Assembly: GCA_949775045.1 (NCBI GenBank)
Contig: OX459100.1
Coordinates: 14,998,447-15,062,446 of the forward strand
Source of the DNA: Metridium senile
Lineage: Eukaryota; Cnidaria; Anthozoa; Actiniaria; Metridiidae
Length of the DNA stretch: 64,000 nucleotides
Reading direction: 5' to 3'
In this document: positions 34,601-46,500 of the stretch, in pieces
Position numbering within the stretch: position 1 is the stretch's first letter
Layout: every line of letters starts with the position of its first letter
Program-made: the position numbers and the translations under genes
The notes under the pieces: generated by a model
Databases searched by the model: none
Told to the model about the DNA's origin: nothing
What the model saw: the letters and a program-made list of their open reading frames with translations, nothing else

Positions 34601-37600
34601 TTTACACAAAGTTTTTCATAATAAAATACCTTGTTTTAAAATCCTTGTCTTTTCAAATCGATCAGTTGTGTTGGTAGAACTTATAATTCTTGAGGCTTTT
34701 AATTCCATTTCAAGAACTTTTTGTTTTGTTTTGAAGATTTGCCATGACTCCTTTTTAGTAAATCTAATACGATGAAAAGGTTTAACCTTTTCTATCCGGA
34801 GTCCTAACAAACTTTGGAAAATAAAAGAAGGTAAAAAGCGGCCGTAAAACGACTGTTCAGCCACAGCACTTTTTCAAGGCGTTATCAAAAGCAAAATAAG
34901 CTTAATGACTTAAAAATAAAAGGGATAATAATAAGGCTATTCACACTATCGTTTGGGAATGGTATTTTCCATCAAAAAAATTTCTGAACACTTTTTTGTC
35001 TGAACAAAACTATTGACTGAAGTGACAGTTGAAAATTTGAGAAAAAGATGAAAAAGTGCATAGAATGAAAACGATAACCAACCTAAGAAAAGGCAGTGAG
35101 ATTTATTACAATTTTTTACTTACATTAAATCAATTTCCATTCATGAATTGTCCATTAACATGCTTTTATGGGACTTTTTTCAATGAGAAATCTCCGCCCC
35201 TCGTGTAAATGACAAACTTTCCTTTTGTGCGTTGCGTTACATGATGGCGTCATCTACATCGATAGCCAATGAGGCTTTTGACATTATGTCAATCAAAAAG
35301 AGAGCGAGAAATATCTTACATTTTACTGGCTTTTCCAGGGCTTTGTTTTGATTCTCTCTCCGCGCGCTGAATCTTCGAAAGGTTATATTTTTCGATTAAA
35401 GATGCTATAGAAATTACAATAAACAGTTAACAGTTAACAGTTTTTTTTATATATTTTATTGATTTTTTGATAGTTTTTTTTACACTTACATAAACACAAT
35501 TACAAAAGACTGAAAAAGTATAACGATATACAACACTATACTAATAATACATAAATTAAATATAACGTTTTTTGGCTAATTCGTTATTAAATTATATTGA
35601 CTAAATTATGAATTAAGCTTTGGATTTTCTCATATTTTGTCAAATGAGTGTATAGCCTAATTGTTGTTATTTTTTGCAATGATGTATTCGATTTTTTCAT
35701 AGTCTATTAGATTTATTTGATAATATTTAATGACAGGTAGTATCTGTTTTTGATTGCAATTATAAAGTACATATTTGTATAGTAAAAATAAGAAACCTTC
35801 CATAGTGTCTTCAGAACTCCCTATTAATGAGAACATTTTTAAAACTTAGCTCTGTCATTAACTTTTTGCGAAACGACTTGTTTTTTCGAGTATTACAGAA
35901 GCCACATTACCTCGAAAGCTAGAGCTTTTAAATCAATTTTTTTTGCAAATCACTAGCGGTTTGTTATAATCAAACTGTTGTTCGAATCAATAAGTTCAGC
36001 CAATCAGATTGCTCGAGGTAAGAGCTCCAATATTTGCAAAACATAGTCTATATAATAACTAGACGCTCTATGAGCGTGAAGTCGGGCTAGTCATAAAAAT
36101 CAACACAGGAGGCTAAACAATTCTACTTTGGGCTTCCTGTGTTCATTCCCAAAGCATCATGGGGGACTATACGCGACATGACATATACATAGATTGACTA
36201 AAAGGTAAACCTAGAAATGTTAAAAATAACATTACACGGTGGCTTTAAGATATAAAGTGTATTTTTTATAGTGTTTAAAATGTGTCACTCGATCGCATGC
36301 ACTCGTGATTTTTTTTTTTTTTACCACTCGAAGATAAACTTCATCAGTATTCGCAACAGCGTGTAAAATCCTCTATGTTTCTGAATACAGAAAGGATCAC
36401 CCTGTTTAAATGTTTTCATTCATTCATTCAAGTGTGTATAGGTCCTTTGATTTTACACATTCGACAAAAAAAAATGTTCCATAGATTCGTTTGATGTTTT
36501 ACAAAATGTGCATAAAGGCGAGTCCACTATTTTAAATTTATATAACTTCATGTTTAAGAATAAACAGTTATTCAGTATCTTATATTGGAATTCTCTTAAT
36601 CTAAATTTTTTTGTTAAGCTATACACTCTTTGATAGACTGATACCCACTCAATGTCTTATTACCCGGCAAAATACGTAAGCAACTCGTAAAATATCAGCC
36701 CGTAATACCCAAGAAAATATCTAATAAGTGGTATTTACATGCACATATTGATGTTGTAAGAAAAATTAAGCCTGGGAGCTCCGCTATTAGGTATTACCTA
36801 ATTTGTATATTATCTCTAAAGAGATTTAGTTGGAGTTACATTGTGATTTTTCAGGACGCTTGTACTTTTGTCCACCATATGCATATTGGTATATTTAATT
36901 GAAGGAGACTAAAGAAATCTAAGCTATATCAAATATTTTAAAAAGGTAATTTTTCTAACGTACAAAAATCAATCATTTGTGCATCCACCCACCCACCCAT
37001 TTATGCATACACCCACCCACCCACCCACCCACCCACCCATTCATATATTTATCTATTACACTTGAAATCCATCCATTCATTCGGTCGAAGGCTATTGACT
37101 CGCGCGTAGACCATTAGTGTGAGAGGTTAAACTTCGCCATATTTTGAAAGAAAAATAACATTTGCATCGTTTTATTTTGTCGAAAAAGACAGATAATCGA
37201 AAGTGAAAATACCGAGCATGCGCTCAATGATGTTTGAAGGCAAGTCAAATTTCATTCAAATAAAAGTATTAGGTCACATTAAGTTTCCTTATTTTTTTAA
37301 AAAAGAACCGTTACCTTATCGACATAGCAAGTATCTATATCAAACCACCGTATTCCATAATCCAGCTGTTTGGTAAAATTCCATTGCTGGTTTCTCCATA
37401 AGCTTGACAGGGCTATACCTCCTCCCCAGTGGAATAGATGGCCATTAAAACCAGAACCTGAATTATGTGTACCAGGAAAAGTTACTTGATTGATTCTTAA
37501 GTCACATAGGTCTTTCATTCCATTGCATTTCATGCCAAAGGATTGTTGAAATAAAGCAAATCCTACAGTAACGGCATAGGCAAGGAGGGGAGCACTTTGA

Positions 37601-37608
37601 AACACCAT
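31647..37608 (-). CDS. Secreted PI-PLC X-domain protein, copy 2 (two exons)
   Basis: Exon 1 is 37,608-37,315 and exon 2 is 32,414-31,647, giving 353 residues with the same signal peptide and motifs as copy 1 (His48, His112). By eye only three residues differ from copy 1: Glu216 to Lys, Ser272 to Trp and Asp332 to Asn. None lies in the catalytic motifs. The frame is intact, so both paralogues look functional. The intron is about 4.9 kb against 925 bp in copy 1. Sequence upstream of about 55 bp before the ATG is unrelated to copy 1, so the promoters differ. Confidence 0.88.
32503..32670 (-). mobile_element. Short Penelope-like terminal fragment inserted in (TA)n
   Basis: Copy 1 has a short uninterrupted (TA)n at this point (25,552-25,562). 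In copy 2 the (TA)n is split by about 170 bp carrying a hammerhead-like core, with TA repeats on both sides. Penelope-like retroelements are known to carry hammerheads in their terminal repeats, which supports the assignment. Confidence 0.6.
32541..32589 (-). ncRNA. Hammerhead ribozyme motif (type I-like)
   Basis: On the minus strand, CUGACGA (C3-A9 core) is followed by a 6-bp stem II (gtgaga/tctcac) with a 6-nt loop. Then come GAA (G12-A14), a 3-bp stem III (ACA/UGU) with a 4-nt loop, and C17. Scission would fall between 32,546 and 32,545. Stem I has four pairs (1.2-1.5) but a C-C mismatch at the 1.1-2.1 position, which may weaken cleavage. It lies in the PI-PLC copy 2 intron on the sense strand. 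Confidence 0.6.
32930..33400. mobile_element. Insertion specific to copy 2 (GGTCCG-rich element)
   Basis: About 470 bp absent from copy 1 lies between 'agatacaaaaaa' and 'aaaatttaaattg'. It is rich in 'gaggtccg'/'ggaccg' and contains 'gtgaaaaactg(g)cccg' at both ends in direct orientation. A non-autonomous element is likely; the class is unknown. Confidence 0.6.
33463..33505. repeat. GC-rich terminal hairpin
   Basis: CGCGCGGGCC-GAA-GGCCCGCGCG forms a perfect 10-bp GC stem with a 3-nt loop, right at the left end of the TIR element. Confidence 0.85.
33750..34170 (+). pseudogene. Arg/Glu-rich repeat protein remnant
   Basis: A frame starting at an ATG (33,750) reads 'LTEEEKTRRQERERERRR' and stops after about 50 codons. 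Similar Arg/Glu-rich repeats of about 16 residues continue in other frames to about 34,170, so frameshifts have accumulated. Such charged repeats occur at the N-terminus of some transposon proteins, including Helitron-type ones. The assignment is weak. Confidence 0.35.
35600..36660 (-). pseudogene. LINE reverse-transcriptase C-terminal fragment, interrupted
   Basis: At 36,656-36,424 (-) the frame reads 'KFRLREFQYKILNN' and then 'SPLCTFCKTSNESMEHFF', the C-terminal zinc-knuckle region (C-x2-C...H) of L1/Tx1-like non-LTR retrotransposons. A length change in the following T-run breaks the frame. The further C-terminal part ('LLYKYVLYNCNQ') appears at about 35,810-35,690 (-), so about 450 bp was inserted between them. 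It is 5'-truncated and non-functional. Confidence 0.6.
36962..37045. repeat. (CACC)n microsatellite in PI-PLC copy 2 intron
   Basis: A run of CCCA tetranucleotides, purer than the equivalent tract in copy 1. Confidence 0.9.
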
Positions 37609-37664
37609 TATGGGATATGTTGTCTGTTGTTAGAGTATATTAGAACAACTAGCAGGGTAGAGAA

Positions 37665-40245
37665 ATTTAGCGGACTGCCAACTAATAGAACATACTGCGG
37701 AAGCATCACCAACCACGCGCATATATAGGTCATAATAGGTCATAATACTCAAACATGTTAAGGCCTGTCATAAAAGAAATCATGGCTGAAAACTTATTAT
37801 TTTGCTATATCATAATTGTATATCAAACCTTACCAAACTTGGTATAGTCACACAACTTTAGGCACGTTTTATTTTGAAAAAGAGCGATTTAAACCATACT
37901 TTATTTTAACCCATGTCTTAACATGCTTGAGAAATAATATGATGAAACTCATTCTGAACAAAAGGTCACCAAACATAATACGAGAATCATGCCCCACTAA
38001 ACTCCAAAGTGAAGCTGGCCTGATAGTACGTAGCCTGAGATTCACATTGCCTGAGATTCGCATTGCCTGAGATTCACATTGCCTGAGATTCATCAGATTA
38101 ATTTCCAATGGGATATGTCGACAAAAGCTTTTTTTACAACAACACAACTGATAAATATAAAGTTAAGGAATTGCAAATAAGATAATGTAATTATTACTTG
38201 GGTTCAATTTATTAAATCAATTTAGGGACAATTTATATATAAAATTTATAAAACAAAATTTTACGCTCCAGCCTGAGATTCAAATCTCCGTCTGACATTC
38301 ACAAAACATAAATTTCTAGCACGTTTTGGATAATTTCTTAAAAGTCTTCATAGATCTAGAATACCATATTTCTTCGATATTGTTTTCTTTATGTCTGTGT
38401 GATATAAAATTAGTTTTGGGCCATTTGTTAGGGCCATTTTTGTATGGCTTTTCTTATAGTTCTCAGTGTCCACGTACATCACAATCGAATCTATAAAAAG
38501 CTACAGGAACAACCAACTAAATAGGTAGCTTCAGATACTTTTAGACTTGAACTAATTTTATGTAAAAAGTAATGCTGATTTGATCAAAAAGGTTATCAAA
38601 ATTTAAATTTTTTCAAATTTCCCCTTTCCGAAAATGCGATGTTAATTTCGATGAATACATGTTTTGGGCTTCCTGTGATTTTGTCACGTGGTTTGATTAA
38701 GTCAGGTCGTGGTCGAGTTCTGTATATTGTAGGTTCAACGCTCTAAAGTGTACCGAAAAAACGTTTTAAATCTCGCTTAAATCTGGCCTTTTTAAAAAAA
38801 TTACACTTTATTTGGCATATAAATGTTCAAGAGATGCTAAGATAAAGGACCCAAATAATTAATTTTTTTTTACCTTCCCTGAATTGCTTGAACTGGAAAA
38901 AAAAAAACAAAAAAACTTTTGATATATTGACAAAACTGAGCAATACATGTAACAATTTTAATGATTTTTTTTTTTTTTTACAAAGGTAGCGGGTTTTTGT
39001 TAAAGTCAGCAATAGCCAATGCAGACCTGCATAAATACATTTTACAATAGCAATTGATGAATGATAAATAAAAGTTAAGTTAAAATAGTTAAAAAAAGTT
39101 AAAATATTTCATTGATACATCAGTACGATTTCAATAACACAGTAATCAGGTAGACGGCGGGCATGCAACAGTGTATATTTTCAGCATATTTTCAGTGTTA
39201 TGGTTTATTTTGAGGCTACCTATGGATGTTTCCCATCTTCCAAAGCTTTTAATCGTCTTACGGACTTTACCTTGACTTAAAATACAGCCAATACGCTATG
39301 CAGCCTCTGTGAAAGCTCTTTATTATGCAATATTTGAAACTAAAAAGTGAGGCAGTTTCATCAGGTATGCGATCGAGAAAACATTTGAAAGCACCACGCT
39401 GCATACGCATTGTTAGTGTATTTATTTGTTCATGTGCTCATTCATGTTTTTAATATTCATTATTGCGAGAGTTGATGTGTGTGTTCAATGATTATCAGTA
39501 ACTGGTCATAATTCGTTCGAGAAGCAGACATATCAGTCGACCGTGTCATTGTCTATGAAGAAAGAAATATAATAAACAACTTCTATGAACAACCTGATAT
39601 TGTTTTTATTCACGAGTTTTTCGTAGTTTTCATAACTCGAGCTTAACTTAAACTCAACTCAAACTCAACTCAATCTCTAACTCGGTGATTAGTCGATCTC
39701 GTTTACAAAGCGTCCACATACGCACCAAGATTAAACTTCTTCCTTTAATCTGCTGTTGTTTTCTTCATCTTCTGATTCATCCAATTCTGACTCACTTGAT
39801 CAATTTGTCGTTTTATTTTCTGTAAATTCAATTAATTCAACAACTACCGAGTTTCGAAGTAGGCCGGTGCTAAATAAAGGAATTTTTCGGGGAACCCCCT
39901 AATTTCCCCAAAATAGAATTACGTTCGTCACGCAACGCATTCAGTAAAAAATCACTGAACAATAGTTATATTTATCTGTCTAATCTCTGATTTTTTTAAT
40001 TTCCCTCTACAATTGTATTTTGCTATAAAGTGCATACAAACTGCAGTTAATAACCATTGATTTACTCAAAATTCATTGCCAAGACATTAATTATTTGTTC
40101 CAACTTAGGTTATCACAAAATATGTAAACGTTTTCTATAAACAGTCACGAAAACAGCTATCGATATTTCTACGAATTGTTTTTTGAGAGTTTAGCAATAT
40201 TGGTGGTAATATCTTTCACGTCTATCAATTTAAGGTTGATACACG
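37665..40245. other. No supported gene; short tandem repeats
   Basis: A 17-18 bp unit 'attgcctgagattcac' repeats four times at 38,035-38,092. Long A and T runs lie at 38,860-38,980. No coding frame with family similarity is seen. Confidence 0.4.
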
Positions 40246-42657
40246 TTAAAGTGCTTATAACCCCTAGAATTTCCAATTTACAGTATAATATTTGAAACAT
40301 AAATAACATATTTTTGAAAGAATTAGGCCGAAAAAATAAATTGTGATTTTTTTATAGCGCTTTAAAGTTTGCGAAAAGGCGTTATTTGGGCTTCCTGTGT
40401 AAAAAAAGCCGCGTCCATCAAAAAACTAGTTCCAACTTTTCGTGACGTAGCTTAAGTGAGTTGACCCTTGAAATCTTGTATGTGCTTTGTGGTGGTTCTA
40501 TATTTTTGTCAAGCTTTGATATTCTATAATTCTGCAAAATGCCGGATAAATTCGTAGTGTACGGATGCTCTGAAGTATCAAGGAACTAGGAATTGAGTAT
40601 TTCATTTCCGATGAATTGTTCAGAAGGAAACAAAAGACGATACCGGTGGACCGACTTCAAGTTTCGCAATGCAGTATCACTATAGAAAAAGCTAAGACGA
40701 CCTTCCTACAAACTATGAGCTATATCTTATCGTTTTTGGCACGATGAAAATCAGAGATATGCAGTCGATATTCTTGGTTTATGATCGTACACAAGGTTAA
40801 AGAAAAATGTGAAAATAGGACTCGTTGTATTCCCAACTGTGTCGAAATTAAAGCCTACGAAAAGACCACCATCATCGCACACTTGCCTTTGCTCGAACCG
40901 GGTCGTCAAACTGGCATCGATACGAACAACTTTATCAGGTTTTGAAGTAAAAAATTGCTTAAAACGATGTTGTGATTCTGAAAAATCAAAAGCATAAATT
41001 TATGACATCAAGAGAATTTTAAGTCATTTTACGCTACTTACGGAACAAGAAAGAAGACCGGCTAGCAGGCTAGAAATGGAGAAAAATCTTCACGAATCAT
41101 AACAAAAAGCCATCGGATTTTCGCCCGTAATCCAAAGCAGTTAGGTATATACCTATAAGTCAAATTCAAAAGTTAATTTTGTGTATAAAGTGAAGTAAAT
41201 GTTTTCGAATTTACACGAATGTGTCGTGTACATTGAACGATTTCAATATGTCGAACGTGACAAAAAGGACTTGTGCATGTAGTCTTCGTGACAGACTCAA
41301 AAACAGTGTAAAAACAGAGTATTATAATTGAGAAATACCTACAACTTGCTATCTTGATGTTCAAATTTTTACTTGATACGAAAAAGACTAAATAATTTTT
41401 TACACTTTCAGTTGTCAATAGCCGGTTTCATAAAAACTTTGACGGCCAGCTTGTACGTGTGAAGACGCCACCAAAATATGTCACGAAAAAACCTCCCATA
41501 GTCGCAATCACATTTGACGTTAGCTTAACATTTATGTATATATCCGATATATTTATCACGGGAAAGAGCAGACAGAGATATTATACATTCTCTTGGAAAT
41601 GCAGGATGAAAGTCTCATAGCCGAGAACGAAGATGAATTTACCGGTATTCAACGCAACGACAAGAACAGACTTTAGACACTCAAGTGCACAAGTTTAGGC
41701 TATCATTTCTCTGTAAGTGATGCTCTGTTTACTGATCATGAAATACTTTTATTACTTATCTTTATCATAAGAATAACTGATATAATATACATTTACTAAC
41801 GGCTATTATGATATAGAGAATTGCATTGTGTTGTAATAAACGGCGTTGACATTACTTTTGTAGCGGAAATCTCCATTCTGCAGTACTTACTGAAATAATT
41901 TAGCTTTACTTACGTGAATGCTAATAATAAAAAATAAATTGAACCTAATTGTTTAATTGCATTTATTTATCATCTTTCATGGTAAGAATAGCAACTTACA
42001 AGATAGATTTAGACGTAGTAATAAACAATGATTTATAAGCTTGTTGTGCGATACGAGTGGGAGTACGGTATTGTTATTGTTAGTAATTCGCGTTCCTTTC
42101 GATTCAGACGTGACATTTACTACACATACAATTTCACATCAATGTTCAAATGTTATCGACTTTCAAATAGGAATAGACAATATTTTATTTCTCAAGGCGT
42201 ATGGCACGGTTAAACATAGCCATCTACATTATCGATGCTCGGTCGCTGTTCTGCTGTTGAGCGGTTCGATTTAATGTCAAAAAATCCAGAAAATAAATCA
42301 TATGCAGAGTCGTTTTGACTATTTTCTGAACCGAACTACTATTTGACTTTGTATTGAGTTGGTCTTAGTTGGTTTTAGTTGTTTTGAGTCACTTTTGTTG
42401 ACAAAACTATTACTAGAACAATGTTGAAATACAGGCGCGAAGTCAGCAAGAAGCAAGAAGGGCCCCTTAAGCTACGTCACAGCAATGTAGTGCCAGTCTC
42501 CCCGGCGTGCGCGGAATTTTCTCCCGATCACCAACTTTTGAACGCTTATAAAAAAATCACAAATTATTTTTTCGGCCTAATTCCTTCAAAAAAATGTTAT
42601 TTATGACTCAAATATTCTACTGTAAACTGGAAGTTCCAGGGGTTATAAGCACTTTAA
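40246..42657 (+). mobile_element. 2.4 kb TIR transposon with THAP-like remnants
   Basis: The ends are inverted repeats of about 130 bp ('ttaaagtgcttataacccct' and complement; 40,246-40,375 against 42,530-42,657). Inside, on the plus strand from 40,539, a Met frame reads 'MPDKFVVYGCSEV', a stop, then 'RRYRWTDF', as in the first part of a THAP domain. Frames are broken throughout. THAP domains head the transposases of P-element-like transposons, which is the likely origin. A similar end ('gttacaagcactttaagca') lies at 12,466-12,484. Confidence 0.5.
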
Positions 42658-42832
42658 GCGGTTCTCTGTTATGTCTTTTCTTAATCTATCGTCAACAAAT
42701 CATTTAAAATTAGTGAACCATTCTGTTTTTTTTTCCCACTGAAGAAACCGGTTGTTGAATGGCACTGAGCAATCTAGTTTGTTCATCGGTCCTTCTAGGC
42801 CACTTTTTAGATTTCATAGACCTAAATAAATA

Positions 42833-43148
42833 GGGAAGGTACGTTTATTATCGGGGGGAGGGTTGGAGCCTCAGAGGGGAGGATCAGAACCAATTCCAAT
42901 TCCAATCCGTTCGACGTAGTTTATGTGTTGTATTCGTTCTCAATCAAATACTACTTCAATGACATATAAAATTCAAATGATTTTTGCAGTTTTTGTTTAT
43001 TTAATAGATGTGACTTATTTTTAATAATAAATTTAATAAACGGCCGAGAGAAAAATTCATTTGTGTAGATATTCCAAGTAGGAGTATTGTGTAGGTATTC
43101 CAAGTATACTGGATGGGGAGGGTCCGATAATAAACGTACCTTCCCTTA
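42833..43148. mobile_element. MITE with GGAAGGTACGTTTATTATC ends
   Basis: 'ggaaggtacgtttattatcg' at 42,833 is matched by its exact complement ending at about 43,146. The interior (~270 bp) is non-coding. Confidence 0.75.
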
Positions 43149-43531
43149 GGAAGTTGCCGAGTTGGTATGTTCTAAATTTATATATTCATTGTTGCATATT
43201 ATTATTCAGTGCCTTGTAAGGGAAGAGAAGTTTAGTCATTACAATACAGAAGTTATGTTATCAAGGACTCAAATGTTGGCGGAGAAGATGGACCTCAAAT
43301 CAATTTGTTAAAATGTTTGAGTGTCAAGTTTAACGATACTGACTGTTAAATTGGCTTCATCAACCAATGCAAGATAATAAAATATGTCATGGGTATAGTT
43401 TACATCTTAATCTACACATACTGTGTATAGTTGATTATTTTATCTAAACATTGCAAACGTCATTTATTAATCAATTTTATTCATTATTTATTTTATTTTA
43501 TTCAAGTATTACTGACCAATCTTTATACATG

Positions 43532-46500
43532 TTACTCAAAATCAAATGCTTTTGAAAACGCGTACATATCCATAAAGTCATCTGTACTGTGGTGTTTAGC
43601 ATTTAGTTGTACTCCAGACTGTTCTCCTGTCAGTTCTTCACTTGCCGACTATAAATAGTAGAGACATAAGTATTTTATTAGACATAAATTACAAAAGTAC
43701 CATCACACAACAAGCTAACCAATAAACAAAATAATATTTAAAGGGATCCTACACTAAAAATGAACTTGAACTTATATGGTTATAAAAATTATGCTGATTT
43801 CAAATATATATCGATATATATTATAATATATAATATTTTAATCAGACGATTTTTCGCGCGGAAACAACTTTTTAAAATGTGAGAAAACATATTTTTGGAA
43901 TCCCTGTGGCACCTTCTGATGACGTTATGTTGACGTCATGTTGATATATATTTGGTATCAGAATAATTTTTATTTATTTATTTATTTTGGAAATATTAGT
44001 TATATTTACTTCAGTCAGTAACACTCTTTAGAGTTCCCCTAAACGAACATTTGTGCTAGATCTTGTGTCTTTGTAGCTTCCTCCGCAGGCATCCCTTCCC
44101 AAGTTATCGGATTTTTCGGATTTCTGGGCTTCCTGTCAACGTCCTAATCCTCTTATTAGCTTGCAGTCTCCTCACGTCCTACCATATAGTTAACACAGGA
44201 AGCCCAAAACGGAAATAGTAGGAAAAGAGTTGTCTGCGGAGGAGGCTAGTGTCTTTGCTGTGTTTTGGTTTCGAAATATAAGCGAGACAATTTGTGTCAC
44301 GCAACTCTAGTCACGCATCTTTAGTAGTCGAAAATCAAGCCAGATTCATGCCAGTTTAGTATTTATCGATGTTTGATTTGAGCTCAAAACTTTAGAATTA
44401 GCATTAGAAAGCTAAATTACTGGCATTTTTGCCGTAAATTTATGGAATTTTTGGGGTTTTGCGAAGTTCGGCTTTTGGCCGCCATGTTGGTGTCTCTCAG
44501 AGTGTCACAATTAGTCCATTTACGCTCAAATTTGAGCAAATTATAAATTGGTCATCTGGCTTTAAGCTAATGTAGCCTAAATTGCTATCTGTATCGCAGA
44601 AAAGATATGGTTAAGGATATATAGGACACAATTCACCTCAAAGTACACGTTTTTTCAAAAACAAACTAAATCAAACAACAGATTGAAATCCTCAGATTGA
44701 ATTGAGTTCAAAAATATTTTTTGCAAAGAAGATATAAATGAAAAAGCATTTTTGATAGTCTAATGAATGCGTTGGAATATTGACAGGAGCTGTCAAAATT
44801 TGTTATCTTAGAGGTCACGACCACATGGTATCATGTTGTTACAGCGAAAACAAACTGAACAGAAAAAGCTAAAACTAAACTAAACTGCAACAACATACAA
44901 AGTTTTTGATATTTATTTTGATAATTCATCATTCTACTAGCTCTTAGAGTTTTTAGAGTTCTAGGTCATCTTAGTCATGTTACGATCAGCCAAGGATCAC
45001 ATTTCTTACGTGACGCATATTGACTTACAAAGCCTAAAACATGTCAACATCGAGTAAATAATCTTTTAATCCTATTAAAACAAAACTACAAATTTCTCAG
45101 TAGTAGAATTTGATAAAATGTACAACTTTAAAAGGTTTATTTGCAGAGATTTTTCGACCAATTAACGCGAAAATCGTTATGATGACTCAAACATATCTCA
45201 AGTTTCAAAGTGTGCCTGCGTTTGTTCTTTTTCGTTTTGTTTCGGCAGATATTAGCCATTTACTAAATAATGCACTGAAACATATGTAGGTTGAACTTAA
45301 AAAATCAATAAAAATTAACGAAGCGCCAAAAGACAAATCGCAGGAACACTTTCATAGTTCAATATATGTACAATAATAAGGTCAAAAAATTTGGTCCGCC
45401 CACATTTACACTTCTGCAAATAAACATCTCGCGCGAAGACAACACTCTCTTACTACATGCCCGATTTCTCCAAAACTAATACGTTTTATTTAAAACTTCA
45501 ACTAAATATGTAATCTTTATCATTTGAGCTTTCAGGAAATGTATACTTTGTAGAGAAATTGATGTAAACTAAACGCGTTAAGAGCGTTTTAAAAAAACGT
45601 CCCGATAGTGTCCTGTTTATCCTTAATGATATAATCAACACAACCGGAAATGCTTTTGCCATACAATTCTTACTAAAAATCTTTATAATATCTTGACTAT
45701 AACTCGACTAATATTCATTCTTTGGAACTCATATTTGCTAGTACTGCTAAATAAAGTATGTGCTTGATGAATTCAATGATTGTTTACAGTTTAAGCGACA
45801 ATTTAAGGACTTTCAATGTGGTCACGTGATCGGTGAAACCCAAGAATAAGTTCAAGATTATTTTTAGTGAAGGATCCCTTTTTAAAATCATTTATGGACA
45901 CAAAAATTATTTTTGAACTCAATTTTTTGTAAGGTTGTGGATCTCAATCTGTTGTTTGATGGAGTTTATTTTAAAAAGGGTACTTTGAGGTGAATTGTGT
46001 CCTGTATATCCTTAATACTGAATAATTTTTTCCTAGATTGTAGCCAGCTAACTCTCCAACCATATGCATTAAAACTGGTAAACATACAGAACAACCACCT
46101 ACTTCAACCAACAATTTTAATATGGACATGCATCTAAACACTTATTATAATAATTGAGTATTTGCGTATAATAATAAAAAAGCATTTCAGGGTTTTTATA
46201 ATAATTTTCTTTTATATTCATTTTACTACAATGGTTTGTAAGCAGCACCATGGAACTAGAGTGTAGCTTTAGTCGTTTACCCTAAATTTCACATTAGACA
46301 ACATTATAAGCTTTAACTTACCAAGACATTTGCAATACTAGGGCACTTGATTTCAAAAACATCTGGTGGGTGGATACTGATAACACAGTTTTCCTGTGCC
46401 TCTCCTCTCTTTGCATCTACTTTTGCCTCATTTTCTAGAGCTACTTCTCTCTTGACTTCTTGCTTTGCAACGGTATTGCGACTTGCCGACTATATAGTAT

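Larger units (their letters stand above)
33458..36786. mobile_element. 3.3 kb element with 13-bp TIRs in PI-PLC copy 2 intron
   Basis: A perfect 13-bp terminal inverted repeat TAGCGGAGCTCCC (33,458-33,470 and 36,774-36,786) bounds the insertion. Copy 1 supplies the empty site ('attgtttatatctctaaag'). A 21-bp extra segment after the right end is itself palindromic ('taggtattaccta'). The contents are composite: decayed Arg/Glu-rich coding near the left end and a dead LINE at the right. Confidence 0.65.
29876..37664. repeat. Segmental duplication, copy 2 (7.8 kb with insertions)
   Basis: This is the counterpart of 23,633-26,768. The extra length comes from an expanded minisatellite (30,780-31,640), a hammerhead-bearing insertion (about 32,503-32,670), an insertion at about 32,930-33,400 and a TIR element (33,458-36,786). 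Confidence 0.9.
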
